Part shown: positions 44,275 to 53,092 of the stretch, piece after piece
Numbering within the stretch: position 1 is the first letter of the stretch
How the letters are laid out: each line of letters starts with the position of its first letter
NCBI GenBank assembly: GCA_050287965.1
Contig: JBNKCX010000041.1
Location: forward strand, 186,001 to 250,000
Source: CBFDBF01 sp050287965
Lineage (GTDB): Bacteria; Pseudomonadota; Gammaproteobacteria; Chromatiales; Chromatiaceae
Direction of reading: 5' to 3'
Length of the DNA: 64,000 bases
Position numbers and translations under genes: made by a program
The notes under the pieces: generated by a model
Told to the model about the DNA's origin: nothing
Seen by the model: the letters and a program-made list of their open reading frames with translations, nothing else
Database searches by the model: none

Positions 44275-45777
44275 TCACCCGCAATTCACGAGGGGTCGGA
44301 TCTCTTCCATCAGGTCGCCGGCAAGCAGTCCCCGTTCCCCCTTCGCCGCCGCCCTGTCCGCCGCCGCCGCGTGCAGACAGACCCCCAGTCGCGCGGCCGG
44401 GGCCGGGGCAAACCCCTGCGCCACGAAGGCGGCGACCATCCCGGTCAACAGATCACCCATGCCGCCGCTGGCCATTCCCGGGTTGCCGTCGGTACAGATA
44501 TCCATGCTTGCCCCAGGTCCTGAATACACCAGGGTTCCCGCGCCCTTCAGAACCACCGTACCGCCATACTTTTCCTGGAGCGCGGTGACGCTGCGAAACC
44601 GCTCCTGTTGGATCTCCACAGCTGTATTATTGAGAAGACGCCCCGCTTCACCGGGATGGGGCGTAAGGATCCAGTTCTCCCGCTTCTGCGGTTCCAGCGC
44701 AAGCAGATTAAGGGCATCTGCATCAACCACCAGGGGAAGACCTGACTCCAGAACCACATTCAGAAGCAGGCGCGCCCAGGCGGAAGTGCCTAATCCGGGG
44801 CCGATAGCGATCACGTTCGCCCGACTGATCAGCGGCCGCAACTCCGCCGCCGTCTCCACCCCATGACACATCAGTTCCGGTCGGTGCAGATTGAGCAGTG
44901 CCGCGTGTTCCGGGCGGGTCGCCAGGGAAACCAGCCCGGCACCGGTACGTGCCGCCGCCTCGCCGGCCATCATTACCGCGCCGGTGTATCCCCGCTCCCC
45001 CCCAACCACCAGCACATGGCCGAAATCCCCCTTGTGGGCGGTTCGTTCGCGGGACCGCAGCCGCCGCGACTGCTGGCTCCAGTCCACGCGATAGGCGCTG
45101 GGGCTCTGCTTCTCATAGACACCGGACGGAACATCCAGCCGGTTGAAGTAGATCTTGCCGCTGCAGGCCGGACCCTCGCCGGAAAACAGACCCTGTTTAA
45201 GACCGATGAAACTGATGGTCGCATCCGCCTGTACGGCCGCACCCAACACGCGTCCGCTATCGGCATGGAGCCCTGAAGGGATATCAAGGGCGAGGACCGG
45301 CGCCGGATGACGGTTTATCTCATCCAGGGCTGCTTTCCATCTCCCCTCCACCGGCCGTTCCAAACCTGTCCCCAGTACACCGTCGACGATCAAATCCGTC
45401 TCCGCAGGGATTCCCGCGAACGGCTCCACCCGGCCGCCGCCGGCGAGAAACGCATCCGCTGCGGTTCGGGCGTCCCCACGCAACCGATCCGGATCCCCAA
45501 GCTGAAGGACCTGAACCTTCAGCCCCGCTTCCCGCGCAAGTAACGCCACTACAAAACCGTCGCCACCGTTGTTGCCGGTACCGCAGAGGACGGTTATCTG
45601 CTCTGCCCCGCTCCAACACCATTGCATCAAGCGAAACGCCGCGGCACCGGCCCGTTGCATGAGGGTCATCCCCGGGATCGAATAGTCTTCGATCGCGATA
45701 CGATCCAGCTCCCTGACCTGTGCCGCCCGATACAGGTCGTAGGGCAGGTGTGTATCCAGTGATTCTCTATCGGTCAT
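44275..45777 (-). CDS. nnrD: Bifunctional NAD(P)H-hydrate repair enzyme (epimerase/ADP-dependent dehydratase)
   Basis: 500 residues. N-terminal YjeF_N epimerase domain (about 15-220) with GNNGGDGFVVALL, and C-terminal carbohydrate-kinase-like dehydratase domain (about 235-490) with KGDFGHVLVVGGERGYTGAV and GNPGMASGGMGDLLTG. The two-domain form is the usual bacterial one. It repairs hydrated NADH and NADPH. Divergent from queG. Confidence 0.95.
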   Translation of the reverse strand: MTDRESLDTHLPYDLYRAAQVRELDRIAIEDYSIPGMTLMQRAGAAAFRLMQWCWSGAEQITVLCGTGNNGGDGFVVALLAREAGLKVQVLQLGDPDRLRGDARTAADAFLAGGGRVEPFAGIPAETDLIVDGVLGTGLERPVEGRWKAALDEINRHPAPVLALDIPSGLHADSGRVLGAAVQADATISFIGLKQGLFSGEGPACSGKIYFNRLDVPSGVYEKQSPSAYRVDWSQQSRRLRSRERTAHKGDFGHVLVVGGERGYTGAVMMAGEAAARTGAGLVSLATRPEHAALLNLHRPELMCHGVETAAELRPLISRANVIAIGPGLGTSAWARLLLNVVLESGLPLVVDADALNLLALEPQKRENWILTPHPGEAGRLLNNTAVEIQQERFRSVTALQEKYGGTVVLKGAGTLVYSGPGASMDICTDGNPGMASGGMGDLLTGMVAAFVAQGFAPAPAARLGVCLHAAAADRAAAKGERGLLAGDLMEEIRPLVNCG

Positions 45778-45914
45778 ATGGCTCCCGCTACTACGGTTTC
45801 TGAAAAATGATCAGGGGTGGCGTAAACACCCGTTTCCGATCATTCCATCAAGGATAGCCCTATTTATTCCGTAACCGCAAAGGAGTGGATCGGTAACAGT
45901 GCTATAGTCGCGAA

Positions 45915-46985
45915 ATGAACGCAACGTACCACCGGAATGAACAGCTGGAGCTGGCCCGTCAGATCAAGATCTGGGGAAAGGAGCTCGGTTTTCAGCAGGT
46001 GGGCATCACCGATATCGATCTCGGGGAAGCGGAACGTTTTCTGGAACGTTGGCTGAGAAAAAACAATCATGGGGAAATGGCTTACATGTCCGCCCATGGC
46101 CGGAAACGCAGCCGACCCGACCTACTGGTGCCCGGCACCCTCAGCATCGTTTCCGTCCGCCTCGATTACCTGCCACCCGGTGATAATCCCGGGACGATCC
46201 TGCAAGACACCGCCCTGGGTTACATCTCGAGATACGCCCTGGGTCGTGACTACCATAAGGTGCTGCGGACCCGATTGCAGCGCCTCGCAGATAAAATACA
46301 GCAGGAGATCGGGTCGTTCGGTTTCCGGGTATTCGTGGATTCCGCCCCGGTTCTTGAGAAACCCATCGCCGAGAAAGCCGGGCTCGGCTGGATCGGCAAG
46401 CACAGCAACCTGCTCAGCCGCCAGGCCGGATCCTGGTTTTTCCTCGGCGAGATCTACACCGATCTGCCCCTGCCTTCGGACCCACCGTCCGCAAATCACT
46501 GCGGCCGGTGCGAACGCTGCATGGAAATCTGTCCCACAGGCGCCATTACCGAACCCTATGTGGTCGATGCCCGACGTTGCATCTCCTATCTCACCATCGA
46601 GCTTCCGGGCCCGATCCCGCTTGAGCTGCGCCCGCTCATGGGAAACCGCATCTACGGTTGCGACGACTGCATGCTGGTCTGTCCCTGGAACCGGTTTGCG
46701 CACCCTTCCGATGAAACGGATTTCCTGCCGAGGAACGGACTGGACAACCCCCTCCTCTTATCCCTCTTCATATGGACGCAACAGGAGTTCCTTGATCGCT
46801 TCGAGGGCTCCGCGGTTCGCAGAATAGGGCACGAACGCTGGCTGCGGAACATCGCCGTGTCCCTGGGGAACGCCCCTCCATCCGAGGAGATAAGAAAAGC
46901 CCTGGAGGCCCGCCGCTCACACCCGTCGGAACTGGTCAGGGAACATGTAGTTTGGGCGTTGCAAAGGCAGGAAGTTAGAAGTTAG
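45915..46985 (+). CDS. queG: Epoxyqueuosine reductase
   Basis: 356 residues. Iron-sulfur and cobalamin enzyme that makes queuosine in the wobble base of tRNA. Two 4Fe-4S motifs are visible: CGRCERCMEICPTGAI and, later, CDDCMLVCPWN, with an N-terminal DUF1730-type domain. No ribosome binding site precedes the ATG; a TATAGT (45903-45908) only 6 bases upstream would put the transcript start at or near the ATG, so it may be leaderless. The final codons and stop come from the repeat at 46971-47038. Confidence 0.95.
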   Translation: MNATYHRNEQLELARQIKIWGKELGFQQVGITDIDLGEAERFLERWLRKNNHGEMAYMSAHGRKRSRPDLLVPGTLSIVSVRLDYLPPGDNPGTILQDTALGYISRYALGRDYHKVLRTRLQRLADKIQQEIGSFGFRVFVDSAPVLEKPIAEKAGLGWIGKHSNLLSRQAGSWFFLGEIYTDLPLPSDPPSANHCGRCERCMEICPTGAITEPYVVDARRCISYLTIELPGPIPLELRPLMGNRIYGCDDCMLVCPWNRFAHPSDETDFLPRNGLDNPLLLSLFIWTQQEFLDRFEGSAVRRIGHERWLRNIAVSLGNAPPSEEIRKALEARRSHPSELVREHVVWALQRQEVRS

Positions 46986-47038
46986 AAGTATCGTAGGGCG
47001 GGCTTGTCTCCTAATCCTGATAACTTCTTACTTCAAAC
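46971..47038. repeat. AACTTC/GGGCGGGC repeat between queG and orn
   Basis: Begins GAAGTTAGAAGTTAGAAGT, has the core GTAGGGCGGGC, and ends AACTTCTTACTTC. The first copy of GAAGTTAG supplies the last residues and stop codon of queG. It lies between the convergent genes queG and orn. Relatives at 50085-50158, 55606-55680 and 63553-63636. Confidence 0.6.
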
Positions 47039-47051
47039 CTATTTCCGCACC

Positions 47052-47612
47052 CTATGAATCAGCCCCGGGGAGCTTCAATAGGTGCTCCCGGTAATAGCGC
47101 ATTTCCGCAATGGAATCCCTGATATCTTCCAACGCCAGATGCTTACCGTTCTTCACCACCCCGGCGGTCAACTCAGGCACCCAGCGGTTCGCCAGTTCCT
47201 TCAGGGTACTGACATCCAGGTTTCGATAATGAAAGTAGGCCTCCAATTCAGGCATGCAGCGCGCCAGGAAACGCCGGTCCTGGCAGATGCTGTTTCCACA
47301 CATGGGTGACATACCCAGCGGAACATACTGCTGGAGAAACCGCAGGGTCTCCTTCTCCGCCGCTCCTTCATCGTAGGAACTGCCCCTGACCCGCTCAATC
47401 AAGCCCGACCCCCCATGCTGTTTCTTGTTCCACTCATCCATTGCATCCAGGACGTGGTCCGGTTGCCGAATGGCGATTACCGGTCCTTCCGCGAGGACCT
47501 CCAGATTCCCATCGGTGACGATGGTTGCGATTTCGATAATTTGGTCATTGACGGTATCCAGGCCGGTCATTTCCAGATCGATCCATATCAGATTGGAAGC
47601 GTCCTGAGTCAT
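47052..47612 (-). CDS. orn: Oligoribonuclease
   Basis: 186 residues. 3'-to-5' exonuclease that finishes RNA decay and hydrolyses pGpG, so it also ends cyclic-di-GMP breakdown. The DEDD motif begins IWIDLEMTGLD. ATG 47612 has GGGAG six bases upstream; a TTG one codon earlier is less likely. As in E. coli, it is a neighbour of queG and rsgA. Confidence 0.95.
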   Translation of the reverse strand: MTQDASNLIWIDLEMTGLDTVNDQIIEIATIVTDGNLEVLAEGPVIAIRQPDHVLDAMDEWNKKQHGGSGLIERVRGSSYDEGAAEKETLRFLQQYVPLGMSPMCGNSICQDRRFLARCMPELEAYFHYRNLDVSTLKELANRWVPELTAGVVKNGKHLALEDIRDSIAEMRYYREHLLKLPGADS

Positions 47613-47686
47613 CAATATCTCCCATCATGAAAAACAACGGGTTGTGATTCTAGCAGAGAGGCGTCGGCGCCTGTATCCTTTCCGCT

Positions 47687-48973
47687 ATGAATTGGTTCAC
47701 TCTGTTTTTTCTCGCGGCGCTTCTGGCCGGTCTTTCGGTTGAGTTATGGCTGTTGCAACGTCACAGGTGCCATGTGCTGGCGCACCGTGACGGCGTTCCG
47801 CCGGCCTTCGCCGATTCGGTGACCCTGGCCCAACATCGGAAGGCGGCGGATTACACCATCGCCCGCAGTAGCGTGGGCAGAATCGAACTGGCGTTCGATA
47901 GCGGCGTGCTTGTTTTCTGGACGCTGGCGGGAGGCATAAACGCGCTTGGCGCCATTTGGAACACCCTGCTTACGGATCCGCTGCTCGCGGGATGCGGACT
48001 GATAATCTCCGTTTTCCTGTTCACTTCCATACTTACCCTGCCCTTTTCCCTGTGGCGTACGTTTGGGGTGGAAAGCCGCTATGGTTTCAACCGCACCACG
48101 CCGCAACGCTTTGCGAAAGACCTCCTGCTGCGGTTGCTTCTGTCTCTTGCCCTCGGCTTCCCCCTCATCTGGATCCTGCTATGGGTGATGCAGACAAGTG
48201 GCAGTTACTGGTGGCTGGCGGCCTGGCTGGTGTGGACGGGATTCTCTCTTTTTATCACCTGGATCTACCCGACACTGATCGCACCGCTGTTCAACCGCTT
48301 CGAACCATTACCGGATAAACAGCTGCTACAGCGCCTCGAGACCCTGCTGGAACGCCTGGGGTTCTCCAGTAAAGGGGTATTTGTGATGGACGGCTCCCGC
48401 CGTTCAAGCCACGGTAACGCCTATTTCACCGGCTTCGGGCGAAACAAACGGATTGTATTCTTCGACACCCTGCTGGAGATACTGGATCATGACGAGGTGG
48501 AGGCGGTTCTGGCCCATGAGCTTGGCCATTTCAAACGCCGCCACGTACGTAAAGGGATGGTCCTGATGGCCCTTTCCTCTCTTGCCGGCCTGGCGTTACT
48601 GGGATGGCTGATTGAGCAGCCGTGGTTCTTTTCCGGGCTCGGAGTCGGTTCCCCGTCCGATGCAAAGGCACTGCTGCTGTTCCTGCTGGTCGCCCCCGTA
48701 TTCACCTTTTTCCTGCAGCCGCTGCTCGCCCGCTATCAACGCAAACATGAGTTCGAGGCAGATGACTTTGCCGCAGCCGAAGCCGGGGCCGAAGCCATGA
48801 TCAGCTCTCTGGTAAAGCTCTATCGGGAAAACGCCAGCACCCTGACCCCCGACCCGCTCTACTCGGCTTTCCATGACAGCCATCCGCCGGCGCCCATCCG
48901 TATCGCCCACCTCACCTCCCTGGCGAGTGCTGTAGACCAGGGTGCGGAAGATTGCGTAAAGAAGGGAGTTTGA
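47687..48973 (+). CDS. M48 family metallopeptidase (Ste24-like)
   Basis: 428 residues. Integral membrane zinc protease with several helices; the HExxH motif is HELGH at 277-281, with the later FEADDFAAAEAG glutamate as third zinc ligand. These enzymes cleave CAAX-type or misfolded membrane proteins. It is inserted between orn and rsgA, which are usually adjacent. Its last bases contain the ribosome binding site of rsgA. Confidence 0.92.
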   Translation: MNWFTLFFLAALLAGLSVELWLLQRHRCHVLAHRDGVPPAFADSVTLAQHRKAADYTIARSSVGRIELAFDSGVLVFWTLAGGINALGAIWNTLLTDPLLAGCGLIISVFLFTSILTLPFSLWRTFGVESRYGFNRTTPQRFAKDLLLRLLLSLALGFPLIWILLWVMQTSGSYWWLAAWLVWTGFSLFITWIYPTLIAPLFNRFEPLPDKQLLQRLETLLERLGFSSKGVFVMDGSRRSSHGNAYFTGFGRNKRIVFFDTLLEILDHDEVEAVLAHELGHFKRRHVRKGMVLMALSSLAGLALLGWLIEQPWFFSGLGVGSPSDAKALLLFLLVAPVFTFFLQPLLARYQRKHEFEADDFAAAEAGAEAMISSLVKLYRENASTLTPDPLYSAFHDSHPPAPIRIAHLTSLASAVDQGAEDCVKKGV

Positions 48974-48974
48974 A

Positions 48975-49985
48975 ATAGCACAACGTCGACTAACAAAGCG
49001 GCAAAAGGAGCGCATCCGGCATATCCAGGAACAGCGCCGTCGCCGCTTATCCAAAATATCCGCCGAGGCGGTAACCGAGAGCAACGGGGAGACCCCGGGA
49101 GAAGGCCGGGTTATCACCCGACACGGCCGGAATCTGCTGGTTGCTGACGAACACGGCAGCATTATCCTTTGCCAGTTCCGGCAGAACATCGGGCATCTGG
49201 TCTGCGGTGACCGGGTGGTCTGGCATCCTGACGGAAGCGGCGGCGGCGTCGTTACGGCGTTACTCGAGCGGGAGTCGGTCCTGTCCCGACCGGATTACAG
49301 CGGACGCGACAAGGCCCTGGCAGCGAACATCTCGCAACTGGTGATCGTTATCGCTCCGGAACCCGAGCCCAGTGAGTATCTGCTGGACCAGTATCTGGTC
49401 ACGGCTGAAAACATCGGTATCTCGGCGCTTATCGCGGTTAACAAAAGCGATCTGCTCACCCCTGCGGATTCCGAAATCCTGCAACAACGATTCGCCATTT
49501 ATGAAAACATCGGCTATCCGCTGATACCGGTCAGCGCGCAACGGGAACACGGCCTGGATCCGCTTATTGAGCGGTTAAAAGATCAAACCAGTATATTGGT
49601 CGGACAGTCTGGTGTCGGAAAATCATCCCTGGTAAAGGCGCTTCTTCCGGACCTGACTATCCAGATCGGCCGCCTCTCGGACGCCACCGGTCTGGGACGA
49701 CACACCACCTCCACCACCACCTGTTACGAGCTGCCTCAGGGCGGCCTTCTGATCGACTCTCCGGGGGTACGCAGTTTTCGCCTGGGAAAACTGACCCGGG
49801 AGCAGTTGGAACGGGGATTCAGGGAGTTCGGACCCTATTTGGGACATTGTCAGTTCCGGGACTGCAGGCATGACAAGGAACCCGGTTGCGGACTCAGGGA
49901 GGCAGTGAAAGAGGGGAAGGTGGACAGGGGACGATGGGAGAATTTTCTCCATCTCGCGGAAAATCTGGGCCACGAAGGGGGATAA
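48975..49985 (+). CDS. rsgA: Ribosome small subunit-dependent GTPase A, apparent AUA start
   Basis: 336 residues. Circularly permuted GTPase that matures the 30S subunit. Order NKSD (about 156-159), P-loop GQSGVGKS (about 210-217), DSPG, and a zinc-binding tail CxxxxCxHxxxxxC. The conserved N-terminus (AQRRLTKRQKERI) extends upstream of every ATG, GTG or TTG in frame; the next canonical start is GTG 49215, which would remove about 80 residues including the OB domain. The frame begins after TAA 48957; GGGAG (48964-48968) sits six bases before ATA 48975. The start is therefore read as AUA. Confidence 0.85.
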   Translation: MAQRRLTKRQKERIRHIQEQRRRRLSKISAEAVTESNGETPGEGRVITRHGRNLLVADEHGSIILCQFRQNIGHLVCGDRVVWHPDGSGGGVVTALLERESVLSRPDYSGRDKALAANISQLVIVIAPEPEPSEYLLDQYLVTAENIGISALIAVNKSDLLTPADSEILQQRFAIYENIGYPLIPVSAQREHGLDPLIERLKDQTSILVGQSGVGKSSLVKALLPDLTIQIGRLSDATGLGRHTTSTTTCYELPQGGLLIDSPGVRSFRLGKLTREQLERGFREFGPYLGHCQFRDCRHDKEPGCGLREAVKEGKVDRGRWENFLHLAENLGHEGG

Positions 49986-50033
49986 CCAAAAGGCAACCCC
50001 CTCCCCTGCAGTTCCTATTTTGATTCGGTTATT

Positions 50034-50069
50034 AACGCAAAGACCGCAAAGACGCCGCGTCGCAAAGAA
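50034..50069. repeat. CGCAAAG repeat
   Basis: AACGCAAAGACCGCAAAGACG, then CGTCGCAAAG: direct and partly inverted CGCAAAG units after rsgA. Same family as 31610-31803 and 35460-35540. Confidence 0.5.
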
Positions 50070-50084
50070 TTTTATTTTATCAAA

Positions 50085-50158
50085 ATTCGCAGGCCATCCG
50101 GCGGGCACAGCCCGCCCTACGAACCGATAGCTGATACCAGACAACTACCAACTTCTAA
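50085..50158. repeat. AACTTC/GGGCGGGC repeat after rsgA
   Basis: Contains a perfect hairpin GGCGGGC-ACA-GCCCGCC (50100-50116) followed by CTACG, and ends CAACTTCTA, whose TAG (minus strand) is the stop codon of the gene at 50155-50427. It lies between rsgA and that gene, which are convergent. Confidence 0.6.
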
Positions 50159-50427
50159 GCGCACTGGCGTGAAAGATAGCGGTCCCGCAGGCTTTGCATC
50201 CGCAGCAGAGAGGGCTGGACTCCCGGATCAGCCGTCACCGGTTTCACATAGCGACGGAGTTCGGTGCCTCCACCTTCCTCCAGAGTCATCAGATCAAAAC
50301 CGTGGGTCTCCCGCACCGCCGCCTCGAATTTGGCCTCGGCCTCAGAACGGCTGCAATCCCCAAGGTAAACCACGTGCATACACTTGGAGTCCTGATGCCA
50401 ATAACAGTGAATAAAAAAGTGTCTCAT
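50155..50427 (-). CDS. Unrecognised 90-residue protein
   Basis: 90 residues, soluble, no recognised family. It begins MRHFFIHCYWHQDSKC and contains a helical segment SRSEAEAKFEAAVRETHGFD and a basic C-terminus. ATG 50427 was chosen because GGGGGA lies six bases upstream; the longer in-frame start at 50484 lacks one. A very good promoter precedes it. Its stop codon comes from the AACTTC repeat. Confidence 0.65.
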   Translation of the reverse strand: MRHFFIHCYWHQDSKCMHVVYLGDCSRSEAEAKFEAAVRETHGFDLMTLEEGGGTELRRYVKPVTADPGVQPSLLRMQSLRDRYLSRQCA

Positions 50428-50484
50428 GTGCAATCCCCCTAACTGGCGTCCAATACGGCGGGCATCCTTCCTGCCCCTGCTCAT

Positions 50485-50702
50485 AGGGTGTCCGCCACGT
50501 ATATATAGGCAATTACACAGAATTGTTCAAGTATTTTATTTTATTTATTTCATATTTTATTGTTTTTTATGGTTTTTCTTATTCAACTATCAGCCAGGAC
50601 GGCCTTTCCGACCACCGGCAAGCCGGCCGCGCCGAATGGAATTTCTTTCTAAAATTCATGTTGTTATGGGTTAAACCCGCGGCCAAGGGATAGCAGCGGG
50701 AC
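50485..50702. other. AT-rich gene-free stretch
   Basis: About 220 bp between two minus-strand genes. It includes a long T-rich stretch (50528-50580) and the promoter at 50502-50530. No gene or terminator hairpin was recognised. Confidence 0.5.
50502..50530 (-). promoter_or_regulatory. Strong sigma-70-like promoter of the 50427 gene
   Basis: Minus-strand TTGAAC (50525-50530), an exact 17-bp spacer and TATATA (50502-50507). Expected transcript start near 50495, giving a leader of about 68 bases. Confidence 0.65.
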
Positions 50703-52067
50703 TCAATGGGCTGGAATATCGCCCCAACGCAGAACCACCCTCGCCCCTCCCAGATCACCCCGTTCGATCTTCAGAACTCCGTCATACAGTCTGACGATTT
50801 CTTCAGTAATGCTGAGCCCAATGCCCTGACCCGGGATCTGCTGGTCTCCCCGACCGCCCCGGCGCAAAAGCTCCTCGACCTCTCCCTCGGCGATGCCCGG
50901 TCCGTCGTCCTCCACCTGAACAACAAGCGCCGGCTGCTCACCGTCTGTCCCGCGGTGGGTTAAGGTACGAACCCGCACCATACCGCGGCAATACTTGAAG
51001 GCGTTGTCGAGAACATTCCCCAGGATCTCGAACAAATCCCCCTCATCGCCGAAAAACCGCGCATTCTCCGCCTCTTCCAGGAGACAGGTCACCCCTTTGT
51101 CCAGATACACCTTTTCCAGGGCCGTCACGATCTTCTCCAGGACCGGCGCGACGTCCACCGCCTGAACCATGTCTGACCTGCCTGCCGCCGCGGCCCGCTG
51201 CAACTGGTATTGCACGATGTCATTCATGCGCGGCACCTGTTCCCGAACCGCCTGCCGTAACGCGTCCTCTTTGCCGGATTCTACCGCACCCTGCAGCACC
51301 GCCAGCGGCGTCTTCAGGCTATGGGCCAGATCTCCGAGGCTGTTTCTATAACGCTCCTGGCTGGCCCGTCCATGATGGATCAACAGGTTGATATTCTGCG
51401 TCAATCCCCGCAATTCTGACGGATAGTCCCCCTGCAGGGCGTCCGCCTCCCCCGATTTGATCCGTCCCAGGTCCCGTGCCACCCTGCGCAGGGGCCCCAG
51501 TCCCCAGCGCAAGACCCCACCCTGTACCACCAACAGCAACAGTGCTGCGCCCCCTAGCCACAGAAACAGGGTCAGCCGGAAACGGGCGATCTGCGCCGCC
51601 ATGTCGGCTCCGTTTTCCCCAACGATAACGGTATAGGCCAGCTCCCGACCCCGTTTGTCCTCCCACACCAGGCCAAAGGCGAGCAGATAGAGGCCTTCTC
51701 CGGCAACGTCGTGCAGGAAGCGTTTCTCTCCCGGTTCCAGCTTGGGGGCGTAATCCAGAGTCCGGCCCACGAGGGAGGGCGACTGCCAGCGATAGGCCCC
51801 CTCCTCCCCGACGATGCGTGCATAAAGACCGGAATCTGGATTGGAAAAACGCGGGTCAGGCAGGGTCTCCGGCATGCGCATGCGTCCGGAGGTATTGGTA
51901 TCCGCCGCCGCCAGCAGCGCATAGATGTGTCCCTGGAGCCGATCTTTCAGCGCCACTTCCACGCTGTCCCGGAAGGCCTTGTCCAGGGCATAGCCGGAGA
52001 GCCCGAAAAAAGCGGCGAGCACAAACGATGCCGCGAGCACCATTCGCAGGTGAATGGAAAGGGGCAT
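50703..52067 (-). CDS. PhoQ-like sensor histidine kinase
   Basis: 454 residues. Two membrane helices (about 10-27 and 167-185) around a periplasmic sensor domain of about 140 residues, a HAMP-like linker, then HisKA with His249 in LAHSLKTPLA, and an HATPase domain with DNAFKYCRGMV, VEDDGPGI and GQGIGLSI. The periplasmic layout resembles PhoQ-type sensors. One base overlaps the regulator gene. Confidence 0.9.
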   Translation of the reverse strand: MPLSIHLRMVLAASFVLAAFFGLSGYALDKAFRDSVEVALKDRLQGHIYALLAAADTNTSGRMRMPETLPDPRFSNPDSGLYARIVGEEGAYRWQSPSLVGRTLDYAPKLEPGEKRFLHDVAGEGLYLLAFGLVWEDKRGRELAYTVIVGENGADMAAQIARFRLTLFLWLGGAALLLLVVQGGVLRWGLGPLRRVARDLGRIKSGEADALQGDYPSELRGLTQNINLLIHHGRASQERYRNSLGDLAHSLKTPLAVLQGAVESGKEDALRQAVREQVPRMNDIVQYQLQRAAAAGRSDMVQAVDVAPVLEKIVTALEKVYLDKGVTCLLEEAENARFFGDEGDLFEILGNVLDNAFKYCRGMVRVRTLTHRGTDGEQPALVVQVEDDGPGIAEGEVEELLRRGGRGDQQIPGQGIGLSITEEIVRLYDGVLKIERGDLGGARVVLRWGDIPAH

Positions 52068-52750
52068 CAGGTGCCGTCCTTCTCCAGACGAAAGCGATAT
52101 CCGCGGCCCCGCAGGGTCTCTATGGGTTCCAGGGTCTTGTCAGGATCCAGCTTTCGCCGCAGGCGGCCCACGAATACCTCGAGGACGTTGCTGTCGCGGT
52201 CAAAATCCTGATCATAGATGTGTTCCGTCAAAACTGTTTTGGAAACCACCTCCCCCGGATGCAGCATCAGGTACTCCAGGACCCGATACTCAAAGGCCGT
52301 GAGAGAGATCTCCTCACCGGACAAGGCGACCGTCTGACGTGTGGTGTCCAGGGTGATCGGCCCGTACTCCACTACCGGAACGGCAAGGCCGACGCTACGG
52401 CGCAACAGGGCGTTGAGTCGGGCCGACAACTCCTCGAAATGAAAGGGCTTCACCAGGTAATCATCGGCTCCTGCCCCCAATCCTTCAACCTTATCCTGCC
52501 AGTTGCCCCGGGCTGTCAGGATAAGTATCGGGAGCTCCTTACCCGCCTTTCGCAGGGCCTTGATCAGCTCGATTCCCGAGAGCTTGGGCAGACCTATGTC
52601 TATGATTGCAAGATCAACCGGGTATTCACGACCTAGAAAAAGGCCTTCTTCGCCGTCCGCGGCCGCATCCACCGAGTATCCCCGGTCTGAAAGCTGACGG
52701 ACCAGTTGTTCCCGCAGTGCTTGTTCATCCTCAACAAGGAGTATTCGCAT
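52067..52750 (-). CDS. OmpR-family response regulator (PhoP-like)
   Basis: 227 residues. Receiver domain with Asp51 and the acidic pocket at VEDE, plus a C-terminal winged helix (about 130-222; ALSGEEISLTAFEYRVLEYLM). The start has an ATG at 52750, and the stop overlaps the kinase start. Partner of the kinase at 50703. Upstream genes encode a PepSY protein and a glycine-zipper protein, the pattern for PhoPQ-like envelope-stress operons. Confidence 0.93.
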   Translation of the reverse strand: MRILLVEDEQALREQLVRQLSDRGYSVDAAADGEEGLFLGREYPVDLAIIDIGLPKLSGIELIKALRKAGKELPILILTARGNWQDKVEGLGAGADDYLVKPFHFEELSARLNALLRRSVGLAVPVVEYGPITLDTTRQTVALSGEEISLTAFEYRVLEYLMLHPGEVVSKTVLTEHIYDQDFDRDSNVLEVFVGRLRRKLDPDKTLEPIETLRGRGYRFRLEKDGT

Positions 52751-52768
52751 AGGACGGTACCCGGGCGC

Positions 52769-53092
52769 TCAACGCAGGTCCTGACCGGTACGGGCGTCGA
52801 TCCGGAAATTCCGCACCTTACCGTCCGGGGTGAGTATCCTGATCATGTGCACCGGACGCCCATCAACGAACTGCGTTTCCGCCGCCAGTACCCGGCCGCC
52901 GGTCCGCTCGCGGATACGTGCCACTGCGCGATCCAGTTCCTGATTCCGGACTTGCTCCTGGCTGCTGAGATTGCCGCCGGCAGATGGAGAGACCCCCTCC
53001 CGATGTTGATAGCGCTCCGCAACGGCCGGCTCGACCGCCATCAGGCTGCCGAGCAGCATCACTACCGGAAGGATATTTCTCTTATTAATCAC
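52769..53092 (-). CDS. PepSY domain-containing periplasmic protein
   Basis: About 107 residues. A signal peptide (hydrophobic core NILPVVMLLGSLMA) is followed by a PepSY-like module with VARIRERTGGRVLAAET and GKVRNFRIDARTGQ. PepSY proteins often modulate the neighbouring two-component system or peptidases. Start GTG 53092 has AGAGG seven bases upstream; TTG 53098 or GTG 53095 are alternatives. Encoded 18 bp before the regulator. Confidence 0.8.
   Translation of the reverse strand: MINKRNILPVVMLLGSLMAVEPAVAERYQHREGVSPSAGGNLSSQEQVRNQELDRAVARIRERTGGRVLAAETQFVDGRPVHMIRILTPDGKVRNFRIDARTGQDLR

Noticed and set aside
49215..49985. GTG 49215 as rsgA start
   Set aside because: Would remove the conserved N-terminal OB domain, while the frame upstream aligns with the family and has a ribosome binding site in front of ATA.
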